From Bog-473 sp963730785 (GTDB taxonomy: Bacteria; Actinomycetota; Acidimicrobiia; Acidimicrobiales; RAAP-2), in assembly GCA_963730785.1 (NCBI GenBank), contig CAVSTF010000001.1:372001-436000 (forward strand): DNA of 64,000 nucleotides, in the 5' to 3' direction. The translations under genes and the position numbers were made by a program. Shown here one piece after another: positions 52,668 through 62,204 of this stretch. Positions within the stretch are counted from its first letter, which is position 1. Each line of letters begins with the position of its first letter. The notes beneath the pieces were generated by a model that was not told the origin of the DNA, did no database searches, and was given only the letters and a program-made list of their open reading frames with translations.

Positions 52668-53681
52668 GTGGCGCCACCAGCTGATCAATCACTCTCGACG
52701 GGATTTCCGGACCGGCGACCGCGCCGGTTGCGCCGGACCCCGGCGCTGCGGCGCCTGGTGGCCGAGACCCGAATCGGCATCGACGACCTGATTGCGCCGC
52801 TCTTCGTTCGCGAAGACATCAACGCCCCCGAACCCATCGCCTCCATGCCGGGCCAGTCCCAGCACACCATTGAGTCCCTGGTGCTCGAAGCCAAGCGGCT
52901 GGTCTCCTTGGGCGTGCCCGGGCTCATCCTCTTTGGCGTGCCCGAGCACAAGGACGCCGAAGGCAGCGAGGCGTGGAATCCGGACGGGATTGTCCAACGT
53001 GCCCTACGCGAGTTGCGGTCGGCCGTGGGTGACGACCTCGTTCTCATGGCCGACCTGTGCCTGGACGAATACACCGACCATGGTCACTGCGGCGTACTGG
53101 GGCCGGACGGCGCCGTGCAGAACGATCCAACGCTCGCCCTCTATCAACGAGTCGCGCTCGCTCAGGCCGAAGCGGGAGCCGACGTGGTGGCTCCCAGCGG
53201 AATGATGGACGGACAGGTGCGGGCCATTCGAACCGCGCTCGATGCGAATGGGCATGACCAAGTGGCCATCCTGGCCTACTCCTCCAAGTACGCCTCGGCC
53301 CTGTACGGGCCATTCCGGGACGCCGTCGATGTGACCATTGCCGGTGGCGGTGACCGACGCGCTTATCAGCAGGATCCTCACAATCGTCGCGAAGCCTTGT
53401 TGGAGATTGCGCAAGATGTCGCCGAAGGCGCCGACATGATCATGGTGAAACCGGCCATGACATCACTTGACGTGTTGGCGGTGGCGCGTCGTCGGGTGCC
53501 CGTTCCGATGGCGGCGTATCACGTGAGTGGTGAATACGCCATGATCAAGGCTGCCGACGCCGCCGGATGGATCGATGGGCCAGCGGTCGCGCTCGAACAG
53601 CTGGTGGCACTCAAGCGCGCCGGTGCCGATTTCATCCTCACCTACTTCGCCGCCGAAGTGGCCGAAGCGCTCGGTGGCTGA
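52668..53681 (+). CDS. hemB: Delta-aminolevulinic acid dehydratase (porphobilinogen synthase)
   Basis: Condenses two aminolevulinates to porphobilinogen. Product of 337 residues: TPALRRLVAETRIGIDDLIAPLFVRE, LMADLCLDEYTDHGHCGVLG, GADVVAPSGMMDGQVRAIRTALD, then the two active-site lysines in AILAYSSKYASALYGPFRDAVD and DMIMVKPAM. The metal site loop has Cys-x-Asp...Cys (CLDEYTDHGHC) in place of the Cys-x-Cys...Cys of zinc enzymes, as I recall for actinobacteria. GTG at 52668 is preferred to the TTG at 52662. Its stop overlaps hemL by 8 bp. Confidence 0.96.
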   Translation: MAPPADQSLSTGFPDRRPRRLRRTPALRRLVAETRIGIDDLIAPLFVREDINAPEPIASMPGQSQHTIESLVLEAKRLVSLGVPGLILFGVPEHKDAEGSEAWNPDGIVQRALRELRSAVGDDLVLMADLCLDEYTDHGHCGVLGPDGAVQNDPTLALYQRVALAQAEAGADVVAPSGMMDGQVRAIRTALDANGHDQVAILAYSSKYASALYGPFRDAVDVTIAGGGDRRAYQQDPHNRREALLEIAQDVAEGADMIMVKPAMTSLDVLAVARRRVPVPMAAYHVSGEYAMIKAADAAGWIDGPAVALEQLVALKRAGADFILTYFAAEVAEALGG

Positions 53682-54984
53682 CTTCGATCCGGCGTCGAAC
53701 GCCGACTGGTTCGCTCGTGCGGCGCGCAGCATTCCGGGCGGCGTTGACTCTCCCGTCCGTTCCTTCTCTTCTGTCGGCGGTACGCCCTACACGGTGGTGC
53801 GCGGCGAGGGTCCCTACGTCGAAGACGTCGAAGGTTCGCGCTACATCGACCTCGTGCAGTCGTACGGCGCCGTGTTGCTGGGGCATGCCCATCCCATCGT
53901 GACCGAGGCCATCACCAAGGCAGCTGCACTGGGCACCACGTTTGGTGCGCCCACCCCGGGTGAGGTGCTGTTGGCCGAAGCTGTCTGTGCCCGCGTGCCG
54001 GGGTGCGAACAGGTGCGTCTCGTCTCATCGGGTACCGAGGCGGCCATGAGTGCCGTGCGATTGGCTCGGGGCGTGACCGGTCGCGACAAGGTGGTGAAGT
54101 TCGACGGCTGCTACCACGGCCACTCCGACGGACTGCTGGCTGGCGGTGGCAGCGGCGTGGCCACCTTGGGATTGCCGGGCTCGGCGGGAGTGTCCGCCGG
54201 ATCGGTGGCCGCCACCGCGGTGCTGCCCTACAACGTGGTGCCGGAACTCGACCACGGCGTGGCCTGCGTCATTGTCGAGCCAGTGGCGGCCAACATGAAC
54301 TTGGTGCCGCCCGCTCCGGGTTTCTTGGCCGGACTTCGCGCCGCCTGTGACGCCGCCGGTGCCCTGCTGATCTTCGATGAAGTGATCACCGGATTCCGAC
54401 TCGGCTCGGGCGGAGCCACGGCCTGGTCCGGCGTGACACCCGACCTGTGGTGCTTCGGCAAGGTGATCGGTGGCGGCTTACCCGTGGGCGCCATTGGTGG
54501 CCGTCGTGATCTGTTGGCGTCGTTCGCTCCTCAAGGCCCGGTGTACCAAGCGGGCACCTTGTCGGGGAATCCGTTGGCCACTGCCGCCGGCTGCGCCGTG
54601 CTGGCCCACGTCACCGAGGACGATTACGTCGCGTTGGCCGAGCGCGCCACCGCCTTCAGCTCGACGTTGGAGAAGGCGCTGGTCGACGGTGGACTTTCAG
54701 CTCGGGTGCCGACCGTCGGACCACTGATTGGCTTGTTCGTTGCGCCCAAGAGTGCGCACGATGGCCAGCCCGATCCGGTCGACTACGTCACCGCTCGGGA
54801 ATGGGCCGGCAACGGCGTGTATCCGCTCTTGTTCCACGCCCTCTTGCGTCGCGGCGTTGCTTTGGCACCAGGCGGGTACGAAGTGATGTTCCCTGGCCTC
54901 TCACACACCGATGAATTGTTGTCGCAAGTGACGGAGTTGGCCCATGAAGCGGCGGCCGAGGTGGCGCACTCACTGGCGTCCTGA
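53674..54984 (+). CDS. hemL: Glutamate-1-semialdehyde 2,1-aminomutase
   Basis: Converts glutamate-1-semialdehyde to 5-aminolevulinate, with PLP. Product of 436 residues: NADWFARAARSIPGGVDSPVRSFSSVGGTPYTVVRGEG, FDGCYHGHSDGLLAGGG, LLIFDEVITGFRLG and the PLP-lysine loop CFGKVIGGGLPVGAIGGRRDL. C-terminus: GGYEVMFPGLSHTDELLSQVTELAHEA. GTG start at 53674, overlapping hemB by 8 bp. Uninterrupted. It completes the five-step set HemA-L-B-C-D in one cluster. Confidence 0.96.
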   Translation: MADFDPASNADWFARAARSIPGGVDSPVRSFSSVGGTPYTVVRGEGPYVEDVEGSRYIDLVQSYGAVLLGHAHPIVTEAITKAAALGTTFGAPTPGEVLLAEAVCARVPGCEQVRLVSSGTEAAMSAVRLARGVTGRDKVVKFDGCYHGHSDGLLAGGGSGVATLGLPGSAGVSAGSVAATAVLPYNVVPELDHGVACVIVEPVAANMNLVPPAPGFLAGLRAACDAAGALLIFDEVITGFRLGSGGATAWSGVTPDLWCFGKVIGGGLPVGAIGGRRDLLASFAPQGPVYQAGTLSGNPLATAAGCAVLAHVTEDDYVALAERATAFSSTLEKALVDGGLSARVPTVGPLIGLFVAPKSAHDGQPDPVDYVTAREWAGNGVYPLLFHALLRRGVALAPGGYEVMFPGLSHTDELLSQVTELAHEAAAEVAHSLAS

Positions 54985-54995
54985 GACGGCTGCAC

Positions 54996-56487
54996 TCAGA
55001 ACGAGCGGATCACCGAATCCGGTCCCATCACGACAACCGGATGCCGCGCCGGATTCAGCCACTTGAGTACCTGCACCAGGTCGGCCAGCGGGAGCGAAAT
55101 ACAGCCCTGCGTCGGAGTGCCGATGTTGGCGTGCAGGAAGATGCCCGAACCGAGCGCACCAGTCGGTGGGGTGTTGTAGTCGATGACGGCCATGTAGGGA
55201 TAGGCGTTGCCCTCGGTCCACAGTGCCTCGGAGTTGCCGGCAAACGACGGAGTTGATCCACAGGGTTCGACCTGGAACGAGTTGTAGCCCGAACTCGACG
55301 GATCCTCGTCCCACCAGTCGCCACACGTCGAGTTGTTGGTATGGATAGTGAAGTCCCGGGTTGGCATCAACGCCATACATGGTGGAGCCGATCGGGTAGA
55401 TACCTTCCGGCGCCGCGCCGTCGCCCTCGCGTCTGGCTGGCCCGGGCACCCAACCGTTGACACCATCGACGGCGGGCATGGGCGCGAAGACCGGATACCA
55501 CCCATTGCCATCGTTCTCGTAGGTGGAGAGGGTGGCGGTGGTGCTGGCGGCGCTCGGCGCGTCAATCACAATCGCTTGCTGCGCTCCGTCGGTGGTGGTC
55601 AGTTCATTGACCAGCAGTGGATTGAGGTCGTCGGTGGCTGAGCCATGGAAGAGGGCGGCACCGAAGCTGAACACGCCCCCGTCGGCAGCCACCAACCAGT
55701 AGCCACCGCTGGGGGTGGCACCGAGGCCGACGATGGGCTCATTGAGAGCGATGGCGCCGGTCGATCCGTAGAAAGGCGCGCCACCGAAACTGAAGATGCC
55801 GCCGTCCCGAGCGACCAACCAGTAGGCGTTGCCGTTCGGCGTGCGACTCATGCCAACGATGGGCTGGTTGAGGCGATGGCCGCCCATCGAACCCAAGAAC
55901 CGGGCGTCACCGAAGGTGAAGACGCCACCGTCCGCGGCAACGAGCCAGTAGCCACCACCATCGGTGGTGGGCGCCATGCCGACAATGGGAGCCACCAGCG
56001 CATGACCGCCCATGGAACCGTCGAAGTGGGCATCACCAAAGGTGAAGATGCCGCCATCGCTGGCCACCAGCCAATACCCCAGACCATCGGTGGTTGGGGT
56101 CAGGCCGACGATGGGGGAGTTGAGCGCATGACCACCCATTGATCCGAATGGGTGGGCATCACCAAAGGTGAAGATGCCGCCATCGCTGGCCACCAGCCAG
56201 TACCCGCCACCGTCGGGCGTGACCGCCATCCCGACAATGGGGGCATTGAGCGCCAGCCCTCCGGCACTGCCATAAAAGTGAGCATCACCGAAAGTAAAGA
56301 CGCCACCGTTGGAGGCGGCGATCCAGTAGCCACCCCCGTCGGGAGTGGCTACCACGGCCACACCGTGGGCGGGACCTGAGGTCACGGTGGCTGATGCCAA
56401 CGGCGTCGCGCCGGACCATGGCAGCACGATCAAGGTCAAGAGACCACACGCCGCTGCGAGGCATGAGCGGAGGCGAGGGAATGACAT
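54996..56487 (-). CDS. L,D-transpeptidase with six propeller-like repeats (frame break)
   Basis: Exported cell-wall enzyme. Signal peptide MSFPRLRSCLAAACGLLTLIVLPWSGATPLASA. Residues about 40-300 are six repeats of about 43 residues with the refrain GGGYWLVASDGGIFTFGDAHFxGSMGGHALNxPIVGM; such repeats are thought to fold as a propeller. Residues about 310-495 are the YkuD-type L,D-transpeptidase: PEGIYPIGSTMYG, WWDEDPSSSGYN, and the catalytic HANIGTPTQGCISLPLADLVQVLKWL (His, Gly-Cys). It would crosslink peptidoglycan 3-3 or attach proteins. One break at about 55360. Converges with hemL. The repeats may bind wall carbohydrate. Confidence 0.88.
55640..56365 (-). repeat. Six-fold coding repeat of the L,D-transpeptidase gene
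   Basis: About 129 bp per unit, repeated six times, encoding the GGGYWLVA-DGGIFTFGDA-FxGSMGG refrain. The copies differ by synonymous and some non-synonymous bases, so they are old and have not recently been duplicated. Confidence 0.75.
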
Positions 56488-56612
56488 GGTGCGTCGCCAG
56501 CTTACGGACAGCGCGAGGCGGGACACCCCAATCGGCGTCGTAGAGCGAAGGGCTAACTTGCAGCACGCAAGCGGGGATGGCGATCCCCCTCGACTCGGCG
56601 GAAGGCACCCAC

Positions 56613-56970
56613 ATGAAGATTCGCAAGAGCACACTGAGCGTGGCTGGTGTCTTGCTCTCCCTGTCGTCGGTCGTCCTGTCAGGTATCGACCAGAGTCCAG
56701 CCGGCGCGGCCAGCAGTTCGAAATTCTGTGCGAACTACACACATGCCGCCAACGTGTCGACCCTGAAGCAGATGCGTGCCGCCATACCCTTGCTGAAGAA
56801 ATTGGAGAGTGAAGCGCCGAACGCCCTGAAGAGCGAGTTCAAGCGTTTCGTGGTCTCGGTCCAGCAGCTGACCAACAACAACGGAACGTTTTCCATCCAA
56901 GGCGAAGCAAACGTCCTTCGAAAAGCTGGCCACCAAGCTCGGCAATCAGGCCGACAAGCTCTGCAAATAG
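56613..56970 (+). CDS. Small secreted helical protein (frame break)
   Basis: Product of about 118 residues. Signal peptide MKIRKSTLSVAGVLLSLSSVVLSGIDQSPAGA. The mature part is helical: SSKFCANYTHAANVSTLKQMRAAIPLLKKLESEAPNALKSEFKRFVVSVQQLTNNNGTFSIQGEA. A break near 56905 restores TSFEKLATKLGNQADKLCK, ending in Cys, so the two cysteines near the ends may form a disulphide. No family recognised; such small proteins are common in actinobacteria. It is convergent with the flavoprotein gene at 56998. Confidence 0.7.
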
Positions 56971-56997
56971 AACAGATCTGAGGAAGCCTGCGGTTGC

Positions 56998-58555
56998 TTA
57001 GGCGACCTCGGCGGCGCCGTCGGGCAAAAGCCGCGAGACCAACTCCATGGCCCGGAAGCCGATCTCGGCGGGACCGGCCGAGTCGGGGCGCATGAGGTTG
57101 GCCATGATGCGCAGCAGCTGCGACATGAGGAGCTCGGAGCGCATGCCCAGACCGACGCAGACCTTCATGGCCTGCGGGTTGGAGATGAGGTGCACGAAGG
57201 CCCGGGCCACCTTGTAATAGGCGCCATAGGCATCGGTGAGCTGACGGTCGTAGTCGCGCAGTGACTGGGGCCCGCCACCGGTGAGGGCGTGGCCCAAGGA
57301 GGCCGCGGCCAGACGGCCGGTCTCGTAGCCGTAGGCGATGCCCTCGCCGTTGAAGGGGTTGATGGTGCCGGCGGCGTCGCCGGCCAGCAGCACATTGCCG
57401 CCGGCCCGGGGGCCGACCGACAGGCCCATCGGCAGCTTCCCGCCGGTGGGTGGTCCGAGGCAGGTCTCCGGGGTCATGCCCCAGGACTTGGGGGCCCACT
57501 CCACGAACGTGTCCATCAGGTGGCTGGTATTGACCCCCTTCCAGCGCTTGTCGGTGGAGAGGAGACCAACGCCCACGTTGATCCGGCCGTCGCCCATGGG
57601 GAAGATCCATCCGTAGCCGGGGACCATGTTGCCTTCAGCGTCGCGAATGTCCAGGTGGGACTCAATAAATGGGTCGTCGTGGCGGTCCGACGTGTAGTAG
57701 CCGCGCAGGGCCATGCCCAGGGGGAGGTCACGCCGGCGTTCGGTGCCCAGCATGCGGCCGACCCGGGAGTTGGCCCCGTCGGCGATGACCACATAGCGGG
57801 CCCTGATACTGCGGGTCTGGCCCGTGTCCTTGTCCTTGACGGTCACGCCGGTGAGGTTGGCCAGGGCTTGGGCGGGGCCGGCCGCCTCGTCAATGTCCGG
57901 CGAGATGACCTCGGTGCCGGCCAGCAGGGTGGCGCCGGCCTTGACGGCGTGATCGGCCACCATCCCGTCGAGATCGTGGCGGGTGATGGTGTAGCCGTAG
58001 CTGGGGAAGTTGGGATGCTCGGGCCACTGCATCTCAATCGACTGTCCGAATCCGTAGGCGCGCAGGCCGCTGTACTTGTGCGATCCGGCCAGTGCGGGCT
58101 CCAGGCCCATATCGGCCAGCTGGCGCACGGCTCGGGGCGTCAGCCCGTCACCGCAGGTCTTGACCCGGGGGAAGTGTTTCTTCTCCACCACGACGACGTC
58201 CCAGCCGGCCTCGGCCAGCCAGTAGGCGCAGGAAGAGCCGGCGGGTCCGCCGCCGACGATCACCACATCGTGCACGCGGGAGGTTGGCGCGGCATCGGGA
58301 GTCGCCGCGCTGACGGTGGGCCGTGGTGGCACTTTTCCGGTCACCTTCTTGGGTGCGGCCTTGGCCACCGGGGCTTTCTTGGCCAGCCGGCGCTTTCTTG
58401 GCTGCTGACGTGGTGGACGCTGACTTGGTCGGCACTGCCTTGGCCGGCACTGCCTTGGCCGGCGCTGCCTTTTTGGGTGCGGCAGCCTTCTTGGGAGCCG
58501 GCGCAGCGGCCCCTTCCGGAGGTTCGGGCGGGGATCCAGCGGCACTCGGCGTCAC
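56998..58555 (-). CDS. Geranylgeranyl reductase-family flavoprotein with Ala/Lys/Pro-rich N-terminus (frame break)
   Basis: FAD enzyme that reduces isoprenoid double bonds in lipids or menaquinone. FAD motif HDVVIVGGGPAGSSCAYWLAEAGWDVVVVEKK, then FPRVKTCGDGLTPRAVRQLADMG, GDGRINVGVGLLS, VLLAGDAAGTINPFNGEGIAYGYETGRLAA and the C-terminal helical part SRLLPDGAAEVA. Total about 518 residues. The first 85 residues are a basic low-complexity tail (PAPKKAAAPKKAAPAKAVPAKAVP... then KKAPVAKAAPKKVTGKV); a frame break near 58395 lies inside it. The tail resembles histone H1-like tails. GTG start at 58555, 6 nt after a TACGAT hexamer. Divergent from nuoA; menaquinone as substrate would fit, but this is inference. 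Confidence 0.88.
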
Positions 58556-58567
58556 CTCTGCATCGTA
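58556..58567 (-). promoter_or_regulatory. -10 element of the flavoprotein gene
   Basis: On the minus strand TACGAT (58567-58562), then 6 nt, then the GTG at 58555. Again leaderless in layout. Confidence 0.5.
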
Positions 58568-58643
58568 GGTCCCCCGACCATGGAGTGGTCCCGCCCCCTT
58601 GGATGTGCCTGGGAATCAGGTCGCATGGTAGAAACGCATCACC

Positions 58644-59097
58644 GTGGATCAGTACCTTCCAGTTCTCCTCCTTGGGCTGCTCGGCCTGCTCTTCACTGCG
58701 TTCTCGCTCGTCTCCTCGGCGATGCTGGCACCCAGGAAGAAGCCGTCAGCCGCCAAGCTGGCCCCCTACGAGTGCGGCATTGTGCCCAATCGCGAGCCGC
58801 CACAGCGGTTTCCGGTGCGCTTTTACCTGGTCTCGATGATCTTCATCATCTTCGACATCGAAATCGTGTTCCTCTACCCCTGGGCCGTGGTGTTCCATCA
58901 GATCGCCACCTTCGGGCTGATTGAGGTCATCGTCTTCGCCGCCGTCGTGTTCATTTCGTTCCTGTACCTGATTTCCAACGGGGCCCTGACCTGGGGCCCG
59001 CCGAAGACACTGCAGGCCGGCATGCCCGTCGCGGACGTCGGAATCGACCATCAGCCGCATCAGCGCCGCCCGCAACAAGCAGACCGAGGCGGCATAG
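58644..59097 (+). CDS. nuoA: NADH-quinone oxidoreductase subunit A (frame break)
   Basis: Membrane subunit of complex I. Product of about 150 residues: three helices (LPVLLLGLLGLLFTAFSLVSSAML; VRFYLVSMIFIIFDIEIVFLYPWAVVFHQ; LIEVIVFAAVVFISFLYLI), with the loop LAPYECGIVPNREPPQRFPV and its conserved Cys. The frame runs on without stop into nuoB, but a break near 59040 gives the natural C-terminus SRISAARNKQTEAA and a TAG at 59095, 2 bp before the nuoB ATG. GTG start at 58644. Confidence 0.92.
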
Positions 59098-59099
59098 CC

Positions 59100-59660
59100 A
59101 TGGGGCTCGAAGACCTTCAGCACAACTTCTTGACCGGCCGCATTGAGGACCTGGTCAAGTGGGCCCGTCGTAACAGCGTGTGGCCGGCCACCTTCGGTCT
59201 GGCCTGCTGCGCCATCGAGATGATGTCGGTGGGCGCCGCCGACTACGACATCAGCCGCCTGGGCATGGAGGTGTTCCGGGCCTCGCCCCGTCAGGCCGAC
59301 CTGATGGTGGTGGCCGGCCGGGTCTCCCAGAAGATGGCCCCCGTCTTGCGCCAGGTCTACGACCAAATGATGGAGCCCAAGTGGGTCATCTCCATGGGCG
59401 TGTGCGCCTCCACCGGCGGCATGTTCAACAACTACGCCATCGTGCAGGGCGTCGACCAGATCGTGCCGGTCGACGTGTACGCCCCGGGTTGCCCTCCTTC
59501 GCCCGAGACCCTGCTGCACGCCATCTTGACGTTGCACGAGAAGATCCGTACCGGCGAGATCACCCGCCGACCCGGCAGCAGTGTGCCCGCCGGCGAGCAA
59601 GCCACGGGTGGCTGGGTACCCGCCGTGCCTGACGCCGTGCGAGTGGCTACGCCGCGGTGA
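59100..59660 (+). CDS. nuoB: NADH-quinone oxidoreductase subunit B
   Basis: Carries the N2 4Fe-4S cluster of complex I. Product of 186 residues: HNFLTGRIEDLVKWARRNSVWPATFGLACCAIEMMSVGAADYD with the two adjacent Cys, then SMGVCASTGGMFNNYAIVQGVD and VYAPGCPPSPETLLHAI, which give the other two ligands. ATG at 59100 is 2 bp after the nuoA stop; its TGA overlaps the nuoC GTG (GTGA). Confidence 0.96.
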   Translation: MGLEDLQHNFLTGRIEDLVKWARRNSVWPATFGLACCAIEMMSVGAADYDISRLGMEVFRASPRQADLMVVAGRVSQKMAPVLRQVYDQMMEPKWVISMGVCASTGGMFNNYAIVQGVDQIVPVDVYAPGCPPSPETLLHAILTLHEKIRTGEITRRPGSSVPAGEQATGGWVPAVPDAVRVATPR

Positions 59661-60179
59661 GCGACACCACGGCCTCCACCGGCACGGCACTCGCCCCTTC
59701 CGGCGTGCTGCCTGACGTGCCCACGACTGCCCGACCGCCTGGTCGACCAGCTGGCCTTTCCCAACCGCGAGACCTACGTGGCCATGGTGCAGGCCTTCAA
59801 GGACGCCGGCTTCGAAATGTGCGCCGACCTGTGTGGCGTGGACTACCTGACCCACCCGGGCCGCACGCTGCCCGACGGCGTCAAGCCGGAGCGCTTCGAG
59901 GTCGTGGTCAATCTGCTGTCGCTGAGCATGCGCCAGCGGGTGCGCATCCGGGTGCAGGTACCCGAGTCCGACCCGCGGGTGGACACGCTGACCGAGATCT
60001 ACCCCGGGGCCGACGCCATGGAGCGTGAGGCCTTCGACATGGTGGGCATCATCTTCGACGGCCACCCCGACCTGACCCGCATCCTGATGCCCGAGGACTG
60101 GGAAGGCCACCCGCTGCGCAAGGACTTCGGCGTCGGCCGGGTGCCCGTGCAGTTCAAGGAAGCCCCGGGTCCCCGATGA
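59657..60179 (+). CDS. nuoC: NADH-quinone oxidoreductase subunit C (frame break)
   Basis: Peripheral-arm subunit of complex I (30-kDa type). After a poorly conserved N-terminus the frame breaks near 59735, and the protein continues MVQAFKDAGFEMCADLCGVDYLTHPGR, RVRIRVQVPESDPRVDTLTEIYPGADAMEREAFDMVGIIFDGHPDLTRILMPEDWEGHPLRKDFGVG. The signature E(R)EAFDMVGIxFxGHPDLxRILMPEDWEGHPLRKD is intact. GTG at 59657 overlaps the nuoB stop. Confidence 0.94.
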
Positions 60180-61578
60180 GCGACGACGTGAACGAGCGAC
60201 GGCGTGGACGAGGAAATGAACCTCGAGCACGAGGAGCACGGTGCCTGGCCGAGGAGCGGCAGCTCTACGCCGAGACCTCGGAAGGCGCCCAGGAACTGCT
60301 GCCCCGCGGCACCACCGGCGCCGTGGACCTCCGCCGTGAGGTGGGTGCCGTCCTGCGCCTGCCCGAGGGCAACTACATCGATCCCGAACGACATCGACTT
60401 CGAACGCCGCGACGACGAGACGATGATCATCAACATGGGGCCGCAGCACCCCAGTACGCACGGCGTGCTCCGCCTCATGCTGGAGCTCGATGGTGAGACG
60501 GTGCTGCGCACCAAGCCCATCATCGGCTACCTGCACACCGGCATGGAGAAGACGGGTGAGGAGCTCACCTACGTCCAGGGCTGCACCAACGTGACCCGCA
60601 TGGACTACCTGTCGCCGCTCCACAACGAGCTGGTGTTCTCACTGGCCACCGAGGCCCTGCTCGATGTTGAGATCCCGCCCCGGGCGGTGTGGATCCGCAT
60701 GCTGATGGCCGAGCTGAACCGGGTGTCGTCCCACCTGATGTGGATGGCCACCAACGGCATGGACCTCGGGTCCACGTCGATGATGATCTACGGCTTCCGC
60801 GAGCGGGAAATGGTGCTGACCTTCTTCGAGAAGTCCACCGGCCTGCGCATGAACACCAACTACATCCGCCCCGGCGGGGTGGCGGCCGACCTGCCCGACG
60901 GGTGGCTGGACGACATTGAGGTCATCTGCGACACCGTCATGGCCCGCACCTTCGAATACGACGAGCTGCTGACCGGGCAGCCCATCTTCCGGGAGCGCAC
61001 CGAGGCCGTCGGCAACCTGTCGGCCGAAGAGGCGCTGGCGCTGGCGGTCACCGGGCCCATCCTGCGCTCCACCGGCGTGCCCTGGGACCTGCGTCGCACC
61101 ATGCCGTACCTGGCCTACGACAAGCTGGACTTCGACGTCATCGTGGGCACCTACGGCGACAACTTCGACCGCTACTCGGTGTCGCCTGAACGAAATCCGC
61201 GAGTCGATCAAGATGATCCGCCAGATCGCCGAGCAGATGCCGCCGGGCGACTACCGGGTGCAGGACCGCAAGGTCACCCCGCCGCCCCGAGCCCGCATCG
61301 ACGAGAGCATGGAAGCCCTCATCCACCACTTCAAGGTCTTCACCGAAGGCTTCCGGGTGCCCGAGGGCGAGGTCTACGTGGCCATCGAGTCCCCTCGGGG
61401 CGAGCTCGGTTGCTACATGGTCTCCGACGGCACCTCCAAGCCCTACCGGATGCACATCCGTGGGCCCAGCTTCGTCAACCTGCAGGTGCTGCCGGTGCTG
61501 CTGCGCGGTGGCCTGATGGCCGACGCCGTGGCCGTCATCTCCTCGGTGGACCCGGTCATGGGTGAGGTCGACCGATGA
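60176..61578 (+). CDS. nuoD: NADH-quinone oxidoreductase subunit D (frame breaks)
   Basis: 49-kDa-type subunit at the quinone site of complex I. The body is NMGPQHPSTHGVLRLMLELDGE, TGMEKTGEELTYVQGCTNVTRMDYLSPLHNE, ELNRVSSHLMWMATNGMDLG, RMNTNYIRPGGVAADLP. After a break near 61190 comes IDESMEALIHHFKVFTEGF, PRGELGCYMVSDGTSKPYRMHIRGPSFVNLQVLPVLLRGG. An earlier break near 60385, and probably two before 60240, scatter the N-terminal 70 residues. The ATG overlaps the nuoC stop; the TGA overlaps nuoE. Confidence 0.95.
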
Positions 61579-62204
61579 GCCATCTGAACGCTGACATCAC
61601 CGCCCGGGCCAAGGCCCTGGTGGCGCTCTACCCCGAGCCCCGGTCGGCCCTGATTCCGCTGTGCCATCTGGCTCAGGAGCAGGACGGCTGGCTGCGCCCG
61701 GAGGCCATGTCGGAGATCGCCGAACTGATCGGGGTCACGGCCGCCGAGGTGCAGGGCACCGCCACCTTCTACGACATGCTCCACCCGAGCCGGTGGGCAC
61801 CTACGTGGTGGCCGTCTGCACCAACATCGCCTGCCTGCTGGGTGGGGCGCAGGAACTGTTGGAGCATGCCGAGTCATCGCTCGGAGTCCGGGCCGGCGGC
61901 ACCACGCCCGACGGCGTCTTCACGCTCGAAGAGTCCGAGTGCCTGGCCGACTGCGACCGCACGCCCTGCGTGCAGGTCAACCACCGCTACGTCGGGGGAC
62001 AGACGGCCGAGAGTTTCGACCAGCTGGTCTCGGACCTGCGCAGCGGCTCGCTGAGCGAGGACATCCCCAGCCACGGCACGCTGGTGCGGGTGCGCCGCTC
62101 GGTGGGGCTCCAAGCATCCAAGAAGTCGGTGGCGGCGGAGCGGGCGGCCATGGCCGACGCCGCAGGCCGGCCGCACCGCAACCGGAGGAGGTCCGGCGAG
62201 CTGA
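61575..62204 (+). CDS. nuoE: NADH-quinone oxidoreductase subunit E (frame breaks)
   Basis: 24-kDa-type subunit with a 2Fe-2S cluster. PEPRSALIPLCHLAQEQDGWLRPEAMSEIAELIGVTAAEVQGTATFYDMLH, then after a break near 61790 VGTYVVAVCTNIACLLGGAQEL and LEESECLADCDRTPCVQVNHRY. Cluster ligands are the two Cys of CTNIAC and two later Cys. The ORF then runs without stop into nuoF. A further break at about 62170-62195 would give the natural TGA at 62202, overlapping the nuoF ATG. The C-terminal 70 residues are poorly conserved. Confidence 0.92.

Noticed and set aside
58644..59660. NuoA-NuoB fusion protein (one open frame of 338 codons)
   Set aside because: A one-base shift near 59040 gives a normal NuoA end and TAG just before the NuoB ATG. 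Neighbouring nuo genes have the same kind of shift, so a fusion is an artefact.
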